From Orenia marismortui DSM 5156 (lineage in GTDB: Bacteria > Bacillota > Halanaerobiia > Halobacteroidales > Halobacteroidaceae), in contig NZ_KB900618.1 in NCBI RefSeq assembly GCF_000379025.1, positions 1 through 64,000 on the forward strand: DNA of 64,000 bases, given 5' to 3'. Each line of letters opens with the position of its first letter. Positions within the stretch are counted from its first letter, which is position 1. The notes under the pieces were generated by a model. That model saw only the letters and a program-made list of their open reading frames with translations, was not told the origin of the DNA and did not search any database. The translations under genes and the position numbers were made by a program. Positions 33,831 through 43,438 of this stretch are shown here, one piece after another.

Positions 33831-34667
33831 ATGAAATTAACTGTTCTGATTGATAATAATACTTTAACGGATAGATATTTTATTGGTGAACCAGGTATTT
33901 CTTTTTTTATTGAAAGCGAAGGAATTAAATTATTATTTGATACAGGATATTCTGACGCTTTTATTCAGAATGCAAGTAAAATGAACTTAGATTTATTAGA
34001 TATTAATTACATAGTACTATCTCATGGTCACCTTGACCATAGCTGGGGTTTAGAGCCTCTTAGTCGGAGATATATGGAGGCTGAAATCGAAGGTCAAATT
34101 AACAAAATTCCTAAGTTAATAGGCCATCCACTTATATTTGAAGCAAAAAGTATAGCTGGAACTCCTATAGGAATGAATTTATCCCAGGAGTTTCTTGAAG
34201 ATATATTTACTTTGAAGCTAAGTAAAGATCCTATCTGGTTAACAGAGAAGTTAGTGTTTTTAGGTGAGATTCCACGTAAGTTCAAATTTGAAGCTCAAGA
34301 TCCTATTGGAGTTAGAAAGTCAAGTAACTTAGAAGTTGAAGATTATCTTTTAGATGATTCAGCTTTAGCATTTATTTCAGCAGATGGTTTGGTAATTATT
34401 ACTGGATGTTCTCATTCAGGTATTTGTAATATAATTGAGTATGCTAAAGAAATTACCAAAGTCAATGAAGTAAGTGAAATTATCGGAGGCTTTCATCTTT
34501 TAGACCCTGAGGCTAAGAAAATGGAAGAGACTAAAGATTATCTAGCCAAGTTAGACTTAACTGCATTATATCCTTGTCATTGTACTGATCTTAAAAGTAA
34601 ATTTGAATTAGCTAAAATAGTGGAAATTAAGGAGGTAGGAGTTGGACTTCACTTAGAATTTAATTAA
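33831..34667 (+). CDS. MBL-fold metallo-hydrolase
   Basis: The 278-residue protein has the metallo-beta-lactamase fold. KLLFDTGYSDAFIQNA near 37 comes first, then the zinc motif VLSHGHLDHSWGLEPL near 63 (HxHxDH). ITGCSHSGICNIIEYA near 189 and IIGGFHLLDPEAKKM near 215 supply the remaining ligands. The pattern is that of the subgroup near methanopterin-synthesis/RNase-Z-like hydrolases seen in many anaerobes. The substrate is unknown. It lies 35 bases after the cupin gene and both may form one unit. Confidence 0.87.
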   Translation: MKLTVLIDNNTLTDRYFIGEPGISFFIESEGIKLLFDTGYSDAFIQNASKMNLDLLDINYIVLSHGHLDHSWGLEPLSRRYMEAEIEGQINKIPKLIGHPLIFEAKSIAGTPIGMNLSQEFLEDIFTLKLSKDPIWLTEKLVFLGEIPRKFKFEAQDPIGVRKSSNLEVEDYLLDDSALAFISADGLVIITGCSHSGICNIIEYAKEITKVNEVSEIIGGFHLLDPEAKKMEETKDYLAKLDLTALYPCHCTDLKSKFELAKIVEIKEVGVGLHLEFN

Positions 34668-34774
34668 AATATTTTGAGGTGGGTTTACTTTTATCATTTA
34701 AGTCACTTATAATCTAGTCACTTATGAATATATCTTGTTAAAAAATAAGCTTAAAAGATAAAAAATTCAAAATA

Positions 34775-34830
34775 AAAATAGACTAAAATCTAAAAATATA
34801 AAATTAGATCTTAGTCTATTTATCTTTTTT
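34775..34830. terminator. Bidirectional terminator between convergent genes
   Basis: AAATAGACTAAAATCTAA (about 34776-34793) pairs with TTAGATCTTAGTCTATTT (34804-34821). T runs follow on the plus strand, and A runs precede the stem, so it can serve both the MBL-fold gene and the minus-strand gene at 34833. Confidence 0.75.
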
Positions 34831-34832
34831 GA

Positions 34833-35324
34833 TTAAAAACGAATCCCTGAGGTAAACATAAATCCTTCTATGGAAAGGGGGATTAAATCTATACCAAAAT
34901 GCTTATATTCAAATCCAATAGTTGGCATTATAGCAGGAAATGTCTTTAACTTATTTATAAAGCCATTATATTTTCCATCTTCATCATCATAACCATGGGC
35001 AATACCTGCAGTAATCTTCCAGCGTATCTTCAGATCTCCTTTTTTATAAAGCTGATATGTCTTACCAGTATAAATATACCAAGAAGGCTGATAAAATGAA
35101 TTTTCAAAGGATGCAAAACCATAAAATTTAGAATTAGATAAATGATATTCAAGACTAACTAAATTTGGATCATTATTATAAAAGTCATTACTTCCCCAGT
35201 GTTGTGTTATGATATCAGTCTGTAGATAAAAATGGCCATATTCTGTTGGATCAGTTTCTTTTGCAAAAGTGCTTGTGGTTATAAAAGAGATTATCAAAAA
35301 AAGTAAAACTGCTTTTAATCGCAT
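34833..35324 (-). CDS. PagP-like outer-membrane beta-barrel protein
   Basis: The 163-residue protein has a signal peptide (1-21, ending TFAK), eight likely beta strands and a C-terminal FTSGIRF with final phenylalanine. Segments resemble the PagP-like group: QTDIITQHWGSNDFYN (a possible catalytic His), YGFASFENSFYQPSWYIYTG (N-S where PagP has D-S), WKITAGIAHGYDD and FPAIMPTIGFEY. PagP moves palmitate to lipid A. With the altered active site, activity is uncertain. It supports an outer membrane in this organism. Confidence 0.65.
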   Translation of the reverse strand: MRLKAVLLFLIISFITTSTFAKETDPTEYGHFYLQTDIITQHWGSNDFYNNDPNLVSLEYHLSNSKFYGFASFENSFYQPSWYIYTGKTYQLYKKGDLKIRWKITAGIAHGYDDEDGKYNGFINKLKTFPAIMPTIGFEYKHFGIDLIPLSIEGFMFTSGIRF

Positions 35325-35655
35325 TATCTATCTACTCCTTATATATTTTTATGCCAAATAATTTCTCATATTTCTCGAGTATATGAATAACTAACTAATT
35401 TACAAATTGAAATAGTTATGAGTAATTATCTAACTATTTCTATATTCTATACAAATAACTCGTTTCCTTTAAAGTGATAATTATATGCAAGTTTGGAGTA
35501 AATCAATTTCTTAAAATAATAATTATTTTGGCATTTTATAATATTTTTAGATTAATTAGATTGATTTCTATGTTAATATAAAAAATAGTATAAAAAGAAG
35601 GATAATTATTATTTAGAGAGGAATATTATATTTGTATAAAAATAGGAGGGGTTAG
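35325..35655. other. Divergent AT-rich intergenic region
   Basis: It separates the minus-strand barrel gene from the plus-strand lipoprotein gene, so promoters for both must lie here. I see no clear -35/-10 pair, repeat or hairpin. Confidence 0.4.
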
Positions 35656-36624
35656 ATGATAAGTAATAAGAGAAAACTATTAATTATTGGAGTTATTTTA
35701 GTATTATCACTTAGTTTGGCAGGCTGCTCTAGCAGTACTGATGATTTAGATAATAATGCAGGAGATGATAGCCAAGTTTGGAATTCTTATGAGCATTCTA
35801 GTTTTGCTGTTACATATGCACCAAGTTGGATGCCTTATGAGTTTGAAGATGTTGTTAGCGAAATTAGTGATTCAATTGAAAGTAGTGAGCAATTTGCTGA
35901 TATAAAGGATCAATTTGATAAACTTGAAGAGGAATATAATATTAAATTTAATGAAAATACAAGTGTAATTGAAGAGATAATCTATTCAGCTGGAGAGCTG
36001 TACCATGAGGTTTATGACTTGAATCGAAAGTTTGCTAATTCTAATCTTGAGGATATATTTACTGAAGAGGATCTTAATAGACTAAGGGAAGATTATAATC
36101 TGACTGATAAAGAAATTAAACTTATTGTTAGTGAAATGCTTCATTCTCTTTGGTTAGACTTAGGTAAATTAAAGGCTTATACGGAAGCTCTTGAAAAAGA
36201 TTTGGATGAAAGTGCTTTAATACTTCCTAAAAAATTAGATCTTGAATTTCCAGCTGCTGGTGAAGAATTGCAGGAAGATGAATTGATAAAGAATGAGTTT
36301 TCATTTCAGGCTTTCAGATATACTAAAGATGATTTGATTGATCTTGGCTTCGATATGCCCCAAAATAAGGAACAATTCTATCAAGCAATACAATTATATG
36401 CAGAACAAGAATATCCAAATAGTGAACATAGTAAGTTTGATATGAATGAGAATGATTATTCGGCTTATAAGATAACAGCAGAAGTTAATGGTAGAAAGGT
36501 TACTAATATAGCTATTTATAAAGATGGCAAAGCTGGTTGGGTCTATTATCAAGGAACTATTCAGGGATATGATAATAATTCTGAGATAGCAGATAAGATG
36601 GCAAAGTCATTTAAATTTAAATAA
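35656..36624 (+). CDS. Lipoprotein of unknown function
   Basis: The 322-residue protein has a lipoprotein signal with LAGC at residues 22-25 (so the mature protein begins with lipidated Cys25). A serine/aspartate-rich linker and a mostly helical acidic body follow (SYEHSSFAVTYAPSWMPYEF near 48, then long Glu-rich helices). The C-terminal 80 residues may form a small alpha/beta domain (YSAYKITAEVNGRKVTNIAI). I recognise no family. AGGAGGGGTTAG precedes the ATG, and a terminator follows. Confidence 0.65.
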   Translation: MISNKRKLLIIGVILVLSLSLAGCSSSTDDLDNNAGDDSQVWNSYEHSSFAVTYAPSWMPYEFEDVVSEISDSIESSEQFADIKDQFDKLEEEYNIKFNENTSVIEEIIYSAGELYHEVYDLNRKFANSNLEDIFTEEDLNRLREDYNLTDKEIKLIVSEMLHSLWLDLGKLKAYTEALEKDLDESALILPKKLDLEFPAAGEELQEDELIKNEFSFQAFRYTKDDLIDLGFDMPQNKEQFYQAIQLYAEQEYPNSEHSKFDMNENDYSAYKITAEVNGRKVTNIAIYKDGKAGWVYYQGTIQGYDNNSEIADKMAKSFKFK

Positions 36625-36660
36625 AGTTTACAAGGCAACCTGTTGAGGTTGTCTTTTACT
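36625..36660 (+). terminator. Terminator after the 35656 lipoprotein gene
   Basis: AAGGCAACCT and AGGTTGTCTT form a stem with a four-base loop, followed by a T-rich stretch. Confidence 0.72.
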
Positions 36661-36924
36661 TTATGAATTATTTAGTACTATGTATAGATTATTAAAAAAT
36701 AAAATTACTTTTTAATATTATTAAATTTTCAAATTAATAGAATAAATCACACAGGAAATTTAGCATTTAATATCTATTTTTAAAGGAATTATTTAGTATT
36801 GTGGATAATTAATTAACTAGTTGTGAATTATAAAATATATTAATATTGAAGAAATCATAGTTGTAATTAAAAATTCGTTGATAGCACTTATTTAAATTCA
36901 TATATTCAAAAGGAGATAAAAACT

Positions 36925-38103
36925 ATGAAATTTGACTTAAATAAATTTCTGATTTCATGCTCATTTGTCTTAGACTTTATTGAGATAGACATTCTAGATA
37001 ATATAACGAATCATTGTAAAAAAGTGGGTTATATCTCATTGAAAATAGGAGATAGTTTTCATTTGTCTGAAAAGGAAAAGTTCAACTTACTTGTTTTCGC
37101 TATCTTACATGATATTGGTGGAGTTGAAAATAAGAAAAAAGTTAGTAAAGGTGAGTTAGAACAGGCAAAAGAACATTGTATTATTGGAGAGAGAAGTATA
37201 AGAAATTTCCCTTTCTTTTTTGATCAATATAAAAATATTATTTTATATCACCATGAAAATCATGATGGTAGTGGTTTCTTTCAAAAAGAAAAAGATGAGA
37301 TTCCTCTTTTTTCTCAAATTATCTCAATAGCAGATTATTGTGAATTAATCTATAGTTCAGATAAGAGCAGAGAAGAAATAATACTAGAGATAAAAAAAGA
37401 GCAGGGTAAAAAGTTTTCAGAAGACATGGTCAAGAAATTTATAGAAATTAGTCAACAGGAAAGCTTTTGGCTAAATTTAAAAGATGAGTTTATTTTAAGT
37501 GCAGTAGAAGCTGAAAGTCCAAAATTTAATCTTGATTACTCTTATCAACAGCTTAATGAAGTTACAACTCTATTTTCTGATATAATAGATTCTAAATCTC
37601 ATTTTACTAAACGACATTCAGCAGGATTGAGTAAAAAAGCGGAGATAATGGCTGAATTTTATAACTTTAGTCCAGAAAAGAAGTATAAATTTATAATTGC
37701 TGCTAATCTTCATGACTTAGGAAAGTTAGCAATTTCCAATTCTATTCTAGATAAACCTGGGAAATTAACTAAAGAAGAGTTTGGCAAAATGAAAGCTCAT
37801 ACTTTTTATACTAGGAAAGTACTTGAAAGAATAGATGGATTTGATGAGATTACAGAATGGGCTGCTAATCACCATGAAAAGCTTGAGGGATCTGGTTATC
37901 CATATGCTTTTGATAAAGATGATTTAGACTTTCCTTCACAAATTATGATGGCCCTTGATATTTATCAGGCACTTAGAGAAGATAGACCTTATAGAAGTAC
38001 AATGAGTCATGCAAAAGCCATGGGAATCTTAAATACCATGGTGTCAGCAGGTAAATTAAATTCAAAGATTGTTAGTGATATTGCTAAAGTTTTTAAGTCA
38101 TGA
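36925..38103 (+). CDS. Double HD-domain protein with C-terminal HD-GYP
   Basis: The 392-residue protein carries two HD units. The first has FAILHDIGGVENKKKV near 62 and YHHENHDGSGFF near 110. The second is a full HD-GYP: TKRHSAGLSKKAEIM near 232, NLHDLGKLAISNSILDKPGK near 255, and HHEKLEGSGYPYAF near 313. HD-GYP domains break down cyclic di-GMP, so it probably lowers the level of that messenger. AAAAGGAGATAAAA precedes the ATG. No receiver or membrane segment is present. Confidence 0.88.
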   Translation: MKFDLNKFLISCSFVLDFIEIDILDNITNHCKKVGYISLKIGDSFHLSEKEKFNLLVFAILHDIGGVENKKKVSKGELEQAKEHCIIGERSIRNFPFFFDQYKNIILYHHENHDGSGFFQKEKDEIPLFSQIISIADYCELIYSSDKSREEIILEIKKEQGKKFSEDMVKKFIEISQQESFWLNLKDEFILSAVEAESPKFNLDYSYQQLNEVTTLFSDIIDSKSHFTKRHSAGLSKKAEIMAEFYNFSPEKKYKFIIAANLHDLGKLAISNSILDKPGKLTKEEFGKMKAHTFYTRKVLERIDGFDEITEWAANHHEKLEGSGYPYAFDKDDLDFPSQIMMALDIYQALREDRPYRSTMSHAKAMGILNTMVSAGKLNSKIVSDIAKVFKS

Positions 38104-38164
38104 TTCAGTTTTTATGATTAATTATAAATATAATCTACTCTAAAGTCAGAATAGTTTATATTGG

Positions 38165-38200
38165 AGTACAGAAGTTTTTTGGCTTCTGTATTTTTTCTTA
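38165..38200 (+). terminator. Terminator after the HD-GYP gene
   Basis: TACAGAAG (38167-38174) and CTTCTGTA (38183-38190) form a stem followed by a T run. Confidence 0.78.
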
Positions 38201-38223
38201 TTAAATATAATTTTCTTTTTAAG

Positions 38224-39432
38224 GCTTCATTGTAAAATCAAATTGAACAAAATAAAAATAGCCATAGGGCACCAAACTGTAATATAATTAAATCACCACA
38301 AAATAACCAGTTACAGGAGGGTGCACACTATGACTTACTTAAATGATACACCAAAATCCCGAAAAAATAAACACCTAAATGCTTATGAACGTGGTCAAAT
38401 TGCATTATTACATTCCGAAGGAATGAATCCAAATGCTATTGCAAAACGTTTAGGTAGAGCTTCTAATACCATTAGAAACGAACTAAAACGTGGTACAGTT
38501 TCTCAAATTAAAGCTAATAAAAAGATTATGGTCTATTACCCTGACACTGGTCAAAGAGTTTATGAATCTAATCGCAAGAATTGTGGTCCTAAATTTAAAC
38601 TTTTGCAATGTGAAGAGTTCATTGATTATGTTATAGAACAGTTCTACGAAAAAGGACATTCTCTTGATGCTATATGTGGTGCAGCAAAACTTCATAATAA
38701 ATTTCCAAAGCCAGAGATGGTATCTACTAAAACGCTTTATAACTACGTCAACGCTGGATTATTGACAATTAAAAACATTGATTTACCTTTGAAGCTTAAG
38801 CGTTCTTCAAAAAGAAAGCACACTAAAAATAATAAAAAGAAGCTTGGTACAAGTATAGATCAACGCCCTGAAAGTATTAATAATCGTAGTGAGTTTGGTC
38901 ACTGGGAAATTGACACTATGATAGGCAAAAAGACTAAAAATGAATCAGTTTTTACTTACTATGACAGAACGTATGACTCGTAAAGAAATTATTCGTAAAA
39001 TCCCTGCCAAGACTGCTCAAGCAGTTCAAGATGCTATTTTAAAGCTCGTTAATGAAGCAGGAGATTGTTTTCCAAAAGTATTTAAAAGCTTCACTTGTGA
39101 TAATGGCTCTGAGTTTGCTCAAATGTCATTTTTAGAGCAAATTAGTGATACTAAAGTATACTTTGCACATCCATATTCATCATGGGAAAGAGGAACTAAT
39201 GAGCGTCATAATGGTCTTATAAGACGCTTTATCCCTAAAGGTAATAGTCTAAACCAATTCTCTATTGAATCTATTGCTAGAGTCCAAAACTGGTGCAATA
39301 CTTTACCAAGAAAAATCTTAGATTACCTAACCCCTGATGAAATATTTGAAGATAAATTAAAAAAAATTCTTTATGACTAAATAACCAAATTATTACAGTT
39401 TGAAAATGTTCAATTTATTATTGCAATTTAAG
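38224..39432 (+). mobile_element. IS30-family element, copy 2
   Basis: It is 1209 bp and nearly identical to copy 1. It is flanked by a 13-bp duplication TTTTCTTTTTAAG (38211-38223 and 39433-39445). It landed just downstream of the HD-GYP terminator and directly beside hairpin repeat copy 3. Confidence 0.88.
38330..39380 (+). pseudogene. IS30 transposase, frameshifted
   Basis: Compared with copy 1, one extra T lies in the run after GAATCAGTT (near 38948-38954; five T instead of four). The first part stops after about 217 residues and the rest continues in another frame from about 38940. One further change near 39362 turns a C into A. The break separates the first DDE aspartate from the others, so no active transposase is expected unless the ribosome slips. 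Confidence 0.88.
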
Positions 39433-39449
39433 TTTTCTTTTTAAGATAG

Positions 39450-39625
39450 ATCTCCAACCCTAAAGTGAAACTTTATGAGTATAAAGAGACACTTTTAGGT
39501 GCTAGGTGATAGGTAATAGGAGTTAGTAAGATCTTTCTATGTCCTAGCTCCTAACGCCTAACTCCGAAACTGTCGCTTTATCATTCTATAGAGACAGATT
39601 TAGATTTTATTCTAAAGTTGGATAA
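39450..39625. repeat. Hairpin repeat family, copy 3
   Basis: It shares with copy 1 TATAAAGAGACACTTTTAGG, GTTAGTAAGATCTTTCTATG and CCTAACGCCTAACTCCGAAA followed by CTGTCGCTTTATC. The left outer arm is slightly shortened. Confidence 0.75.
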
Positions 39626-39674
39626 TTGTATTTAAGCAGAGATATGAAATCTCAGAAGCTAGGAGGAATAGAAA

Positions 39675-40328
39675 ATGAATTGAAAGGAAAATTTTTTATT
39701 TAAAACTTTTGCTTTTTATATTATCTTATTTTTGCTAATACAGATAAGTTTAAAGCTGAATTTGAAGTATATGACTGGAAGAGTAACCTTTATAATAGCA
39801 GTTGTTTGGATGGTTCTTACTATTCCAGGTTATATTTTGTCTAAGAAGATCAGATATATAAGTTATCTATATCCAATAATAAATGCAGTAATTGCAGGTA
39901 TGACAATAGCTTCATATTATATTATTCAATCTATAGAAGCAGATATCCTTGATTGCCATATTTTTGGATTTATCTTATTTATGGTTTTCAATTATGGAAT
40001 TATCATTATTACTAGTAAGAGAAAGCAGATAAGTTTAATCAATATAATATTGAGTATAATAGGGGGCTTAGCAGCTATATATCTATGGACAGTAATTAGT
40101 GTTAGCTTAGGAAGTCATCTATTATTTTTGATTATAATTTATCTTTGTTTTTTTATCGCTTTATATCTCAATAAGCAAAAGGATTCTAATTATTTAACTA
40201 TAGTCAATTTTGCTTCAGTGATCATGTTTGGAGGAGTATTTTTGCTTGTTCTGATTCTTATCACAGAAGGAGAGGGGATAGAAATTCTCGATATGAGCTG
40301 GTGGAAGGATAGAAAAAAGACTAGATAG
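39675..40328 (+). pseudogene. Integral membrane protein gene with stop at codon 3
   Basis: AGGAGGAATAGAAA leads to ATG 39675, but the third codon is TGA (39681-39683). The same frame then runs open to 40328, giving about 215 residues with five to six membrane segments (for example FAFYIILFLLIQISL, VTFIIAVVWMVLTIPGYI). The only later start is a TTG at 39732 without a ribosome site. Either one base change has inactivated the gene or expression starts weakly at that TTG. Family not recognised. Confidence 0.62.
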
Positions 40329-40346
40329 ATTATAGGAGGAAGTATA

Positions 40347-41135
40347 ATGGAAATAATAACTTATATAGAAAAGATAAAAAATGCTTATCTAGAAACTTTT
40401 ACAGCAAAGCTTGAAAGACCATGGGGAATTCTATTTTATAATACAGATAATCCTACTTATTATGATGCTAACCATGCTTATATTAGAAGAGTCCCAGCCG
40501 ATACAGATAAGGTGGTAGATGAAGTAATAGAGTTTTATAAAAGTAAAGAAATAATTCCTAGATTCTATATCTATAATCTAGAAAAGCAGAGTTATCTAGA
40601 AGAAGTTTTAGAGAAAAGAGGATTTAGCTTTGAAGAATTCCTAGATCCTATTCAGCTTTGGAATTCTAAGGTGATAGAAGTTGAAAATAGAGGTTTGATT
40701 AGAATTGAAGAGGTCAGCAAAGAAAATTTTTATGATGCTTTAGAGGTGCAAAGTAAGATCAAAGAGTTTGGTGGTAGAGAGATTAGAGAACAGGCTTTTC
40801 AGGCAGAATTCAATCATCCACATCATAGTAGCTTTTTATTGAGTTATAAGGATAAGCCTTGCTCCATTGCCTCTGTTTTCCGTTATCAAGAAGAAGCAAT
40901 CTTAGAAAATCTAGCTACATTAGAAGAGTTTAGAGGTCAAGGGTTAATTGGAGAATTGATTTATTATCTGCAAAGAAAGATGTATGAACAGAAGGTAAAG
41001 AAATTATGGGTTTTCCCAATTAGTAAAAGGGCTGAAGCAGTTTATAAAAAGTATAATTTTAAAACCATTACTAAGCTAAGAACAGGGCATGCCTTTTTAA
41101 GAGGAAAGGGTTTGAAAAAAATACAAGAAGACTAA
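40347..41135 (+). CDS. GNAT-family acetyltransferase
   Basis: The 262-residue protein has a degenerate N-terminal half and a clear C-terminal GNAT domain. IASVFRYQEEAILENLATLE near 172 and EFRGQGLIGELIYYLQRKMY near 195 include the acetyl-CoA loop, and AVYKKYNFKTITKLRTGHAF near 232 the usual final motif. The acceptor is unknown. AGGAGGAAGTATA precedes the ATG. It is 18 bases after the broken membrane-protein gene and would have been in the same operon. Confidence 0.82.
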   Translation: MEIITYIEKIKNAYLETFTAKLERPWGILFYNTDNPTYYDANHAYIRRVPADTDKVVDEVIEFYKSKEIIPRFYIYNLEKQSYLEEVLEKRGFSFEEFLDPIQLWNSKVIEVENRGLIRIEEVSKENFYDALEVQSKIKEFGGREIREQAFQAEFNHPHHSSFLLSYKDKPCSIASVFRYQEEAILENLATLEEFRGQGLIGELIYYLQRKMYEQKVKKLWVFPISKRAEAVYKKYNFKTITKLRTGHAFLRGKGLKKIQED

Positions 41136-41138
41136 AAA

Positions 41139-41166
41139 AGAGAAGATTATAATCTTCTCTTAAATA
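41139..41166. terminator. Bidirectional terminator
   Basis: AAGAGAAGATTA is followed directly by its complement TAATCTTCTCTT, between two convergent genes. A-rich DNA lies on one side and T-rich on the other. Confidence 0.7.
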
Positions 41167-41174
41167 CTTACTTT

Positions 41175-41905
41175 TTAATAAATTTGTGTTAAAAATTGCT
41201 TTGTTCTTTCATTTTTCGGATTAGTAAATATTACTTCAGGTTTTGCTATTTCTATGATTTCTCCTTGATCCATAAAAATAACTTTGTCAGCGACTTCACG
41301 AGCAAATCCCATTTCATGAGTTACAATTAACATTGTCATACCTTCTTGGGCTAATTCTTTAAGTACTTTTAAGACTTCACCTACTAATTCTGGATCTAAA
41401 GCTGAGGTAGGCTCATCTACTAATAATAATTTAGGATTAGTGGCTAATGCTCTAGCAATTCCAACCCTTTGTTGTTGACCACCTGATAATGCAGCTGGAT
41501 AAGTATCTCTTTTATCTGCTAAGCCTACTTTAGTTAGTAATTTTTCACCGATTTTAATAGCTTCTTCTTTGTTAACATTCTGGATTACTATTAATGCTTC
41601 AGTAATATTTTCTAATGCAGTTTTATTACGAAATAAGTTATAACTTTGAAATATCATTCCTGTATCTTGTCTTAGTTGATAGATATTATCTTTTTTTTTC
41701 TTTTTAAGTTTACTTCTAAATTATCAAGCGTTAAGAAGCCATCATCAGCTTCTTCTAAGATATTAATTGATCGCAAAAAGGTTGATTTTCCAGAACCACT
41801 AGGCCCTATAATTACTATTACTTCTCCCTCTGCTACCGAAAGATCTATATCTTTAAGAACTTTCAAATTTCCAAAAGATTTTGTTAAGTTTTTAATTTTT
41901 AACAT
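41175..41905 (-). pseudogene. Polar amino-acid ABC transporter ATPase, frameshifted at A9
   Basis: The N-terminal part (41905 to 41672) has the Walker A motif GPSGSGKST and ends in [11 protein letters not shown]. The rest (41657 to 41175) has [10 protein letters not shown], the signature [16 protein letters not shown], Walker [13 protein letters not shown] and the His switch. They join perfectly as [16 protein letters not shown] if one A is added to a run of nine A at 41691-41699 (minus strand). It is either a recent loss or a slippage site. It is the last gene of a three-gene transporter operon, GlnQ/ArtP-like. Confidence 0.85.
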
Positions 41906-41922
41906 GATTTATAGATCCCACC

Positions 41923-42579
41923 TTATTGATAAGCTTTTTCTAAATTTCTTTCTAGAAAAGCTTGTAATTTATAGATAAGCAAAAATAAGATTAAATAGAC
42001 AATGGCTGCAGTAATATACATCTCTAAATAACTGCCATGTAAAGCAGCTAGTTTTTTAGTTTTTGCCATTATCTCTTCGATACTAATTACAAAAACTAGA
42101 GAAGTATTTTTAATTAAATTAATAAAAGTATTTCCTGTAGCAGGTAAGGCTACTAAAGCAGCTTGGGGAAGTATAATCCGATACATTGCCTGCCAATAGG
42201 TCATTCCTACTGACAAAGCAGCTTCTAATTGACCTTTATCAATAGATTTTATTGCTCCTCTAAATACTTCTGATAGATAAGCTCCTACATTGACTCCTAA
42301 TGCCAGATAAGCTGAATTATAGGCACTAAACTCTATACCAATTCTAGGTAAACCAAAATAAACAATATAAATTTGTACTAAGAGTGGTGTCCCTCTGATA
42401 ACAAAGACATATAATTCTGAAACTTTATCTAAGACAGCTAACTTATAAAGTCTAAATAAAGCAGTTACTAACCCTAATAGTAATCCAATAAGCATTGCTA
42501 TTAGGGCAATTTTTAGTGTGATTAGTCCAAAGGGTAGTAGAAGTGGTAATTTTTCTAATATCATTTTAAAATTTATCAT
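41923..42579 (-). CDS. Polar amino-acid ABC transporter permease
   Basis: The 218-residue protein has about five membrane segments and the HisM/GlnP-type permease loop SVGMTYWQAMYRIILPQAAL near 125, the site that touches the ATPase. YVFVIRGTPLLVQIYIVYFG near 57 is also typical. ATG 42579 follows GAGGGGATAA; the frame extends to 42606 without a ribosome site. It overlaps neither neighbour, starting 14 bases after the binding-protein stop. Confidence 0.9.
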   Translation of the reverse strand: MINFKMILEKLPLLLPFGLITLKIALIAMLIGLLLGLVTALFRLYKLAVLDKVSELYVFVIRGTPLLVQIYIVYFGLPRIGIEFSAYNSAYLALGVNVGAYLSEVFRGAIKSIDKGQLEAALSVGMTYWQAMYRIILPQAALVALPATGNTFINLIKNTSLVFVISIEEIMAKTKKLAALHGSYLEMYITAAIVYLILFLLIYKLQAFLERNLEKAYQ

Positions 42580-42592
42580 ATTTATCCCCTCA

Positions 42593-43363
42593 TTAATGGC
42601 TGACATCTACTCCAAACCATTTAAGTGATATCTCTTTTAGAGTTCCATCGCTTTTCATTTCTGCTAAAGCATTATTTATCTTATTTAGTAATTGCTTATT
42701 TCCTTTTCTTAAGGTAATTCCATTAACGACCTTCTTTACTACCTTACCAGTAACCTTTAAATCTAATCCAGTTTTTTTAATATTAATTCCTGCTGCAAGC
42801 TTATCATTTAAAGCTGCATCAATTCTACCTATATCTAAATCATTTAAGGTATCCAATAAGACTTCATAAGTTTTGACTTCGATTTTGTTATTTTGGTCAA
42901 ATTCTTTAATGATTTGCTCATAATTACTACCTAATCCTACTCCTACTTTTTTACCTTTTAAATCTTTTAAACTTCTAATCTTATTATTATTTGATTTCAC
43001 AATTAATTGTGCTCCTGAGTAAACATAAGGCTCGCTAAAGTCATACTTTTCTTGTCTTTCAGGAGTGATTGCTACCTGATTAACAATTATGTCAAATTTT
43101 TTAGCTTCTAAAGCACCAAACATTCCAGACCATTTAGTAGGTATAAATTTAATCTTATATCCTATTCTGTTAGCAATTTCCCGAGCAACCTCTACATCAT
43201 ATCCTGTTAATTTACCGTCTTCAGTTTCAAAATTAAAAGGTGGATAAGTACCTTCTACTCCTACTTGTAATGTCTTTTTGTCATTGGCTTGATTACTAGT
43301 ACAACCGATAATCAAGCTCATTATTATCATTAATGAAAATATTACAATTGATTGTTTTTTCAA
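42593..43363 (-). CDS. Polar amino-acid ABC transporter substrate-binding lipoprotein
   Basis: The 256-residue protein has a lipoprotein signal with IIGC at 18-21. The SBP_bac_3 pattern follows: LQVGVEGTYPPFNFETEDGK near 32, GYDVEVAREIANRIGYKIKF, and DIIVNQVAITPERQEKYDFS near 92. The VNQV text and ERQEKYDFSEPY resemble cystine-type binders, but the ligand is not certain. The start is TTG, after GGAGGGGTTAAA. It is the first gene of the operon, with a strong promoter upstream. Confidence 0.9.
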   Translation of the reverse strand: MKKQSIVIFSLMIIMSLIIGCTSNQANDKKTLQVGVEGTYPPFNFETEDGKLTGYDVEVAREIANRIGYKIKFIPTKWSGMFGALEAKKFDIIVNQVAITPERQEKYDFSEPYVYSGAQLIVKSNNNKIRSLKDLKGKKVGVGLGSNYEQIIKEFDQNNKIEVKTYEVLLDTLNDLDIGRIDAALNDKLAAGINIKKTGLDLKVTGKVVKKVVNGITLRKGNKQLLNKINNALAEMKSDGTLKEISLKWFGVDVSH

Positions 43364-43409
43364 TTTAACCCCTCCAATTACTTAAATTCCTAGTTGTTTT
43401 CTTGGTTTT

Positions 43410-43438
43410 ATTATAATTGATTATACCTTTGCTGTCAA
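43410..43438 (-). promoter_or_regulatory. Promoter of the amino-acid ABC operon
   Basis: On the minus strand TTGACA (43438-43433) and TATAAT (43415-43410) are both perfect, with a 17-base spacer. Confidence 0.82.
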
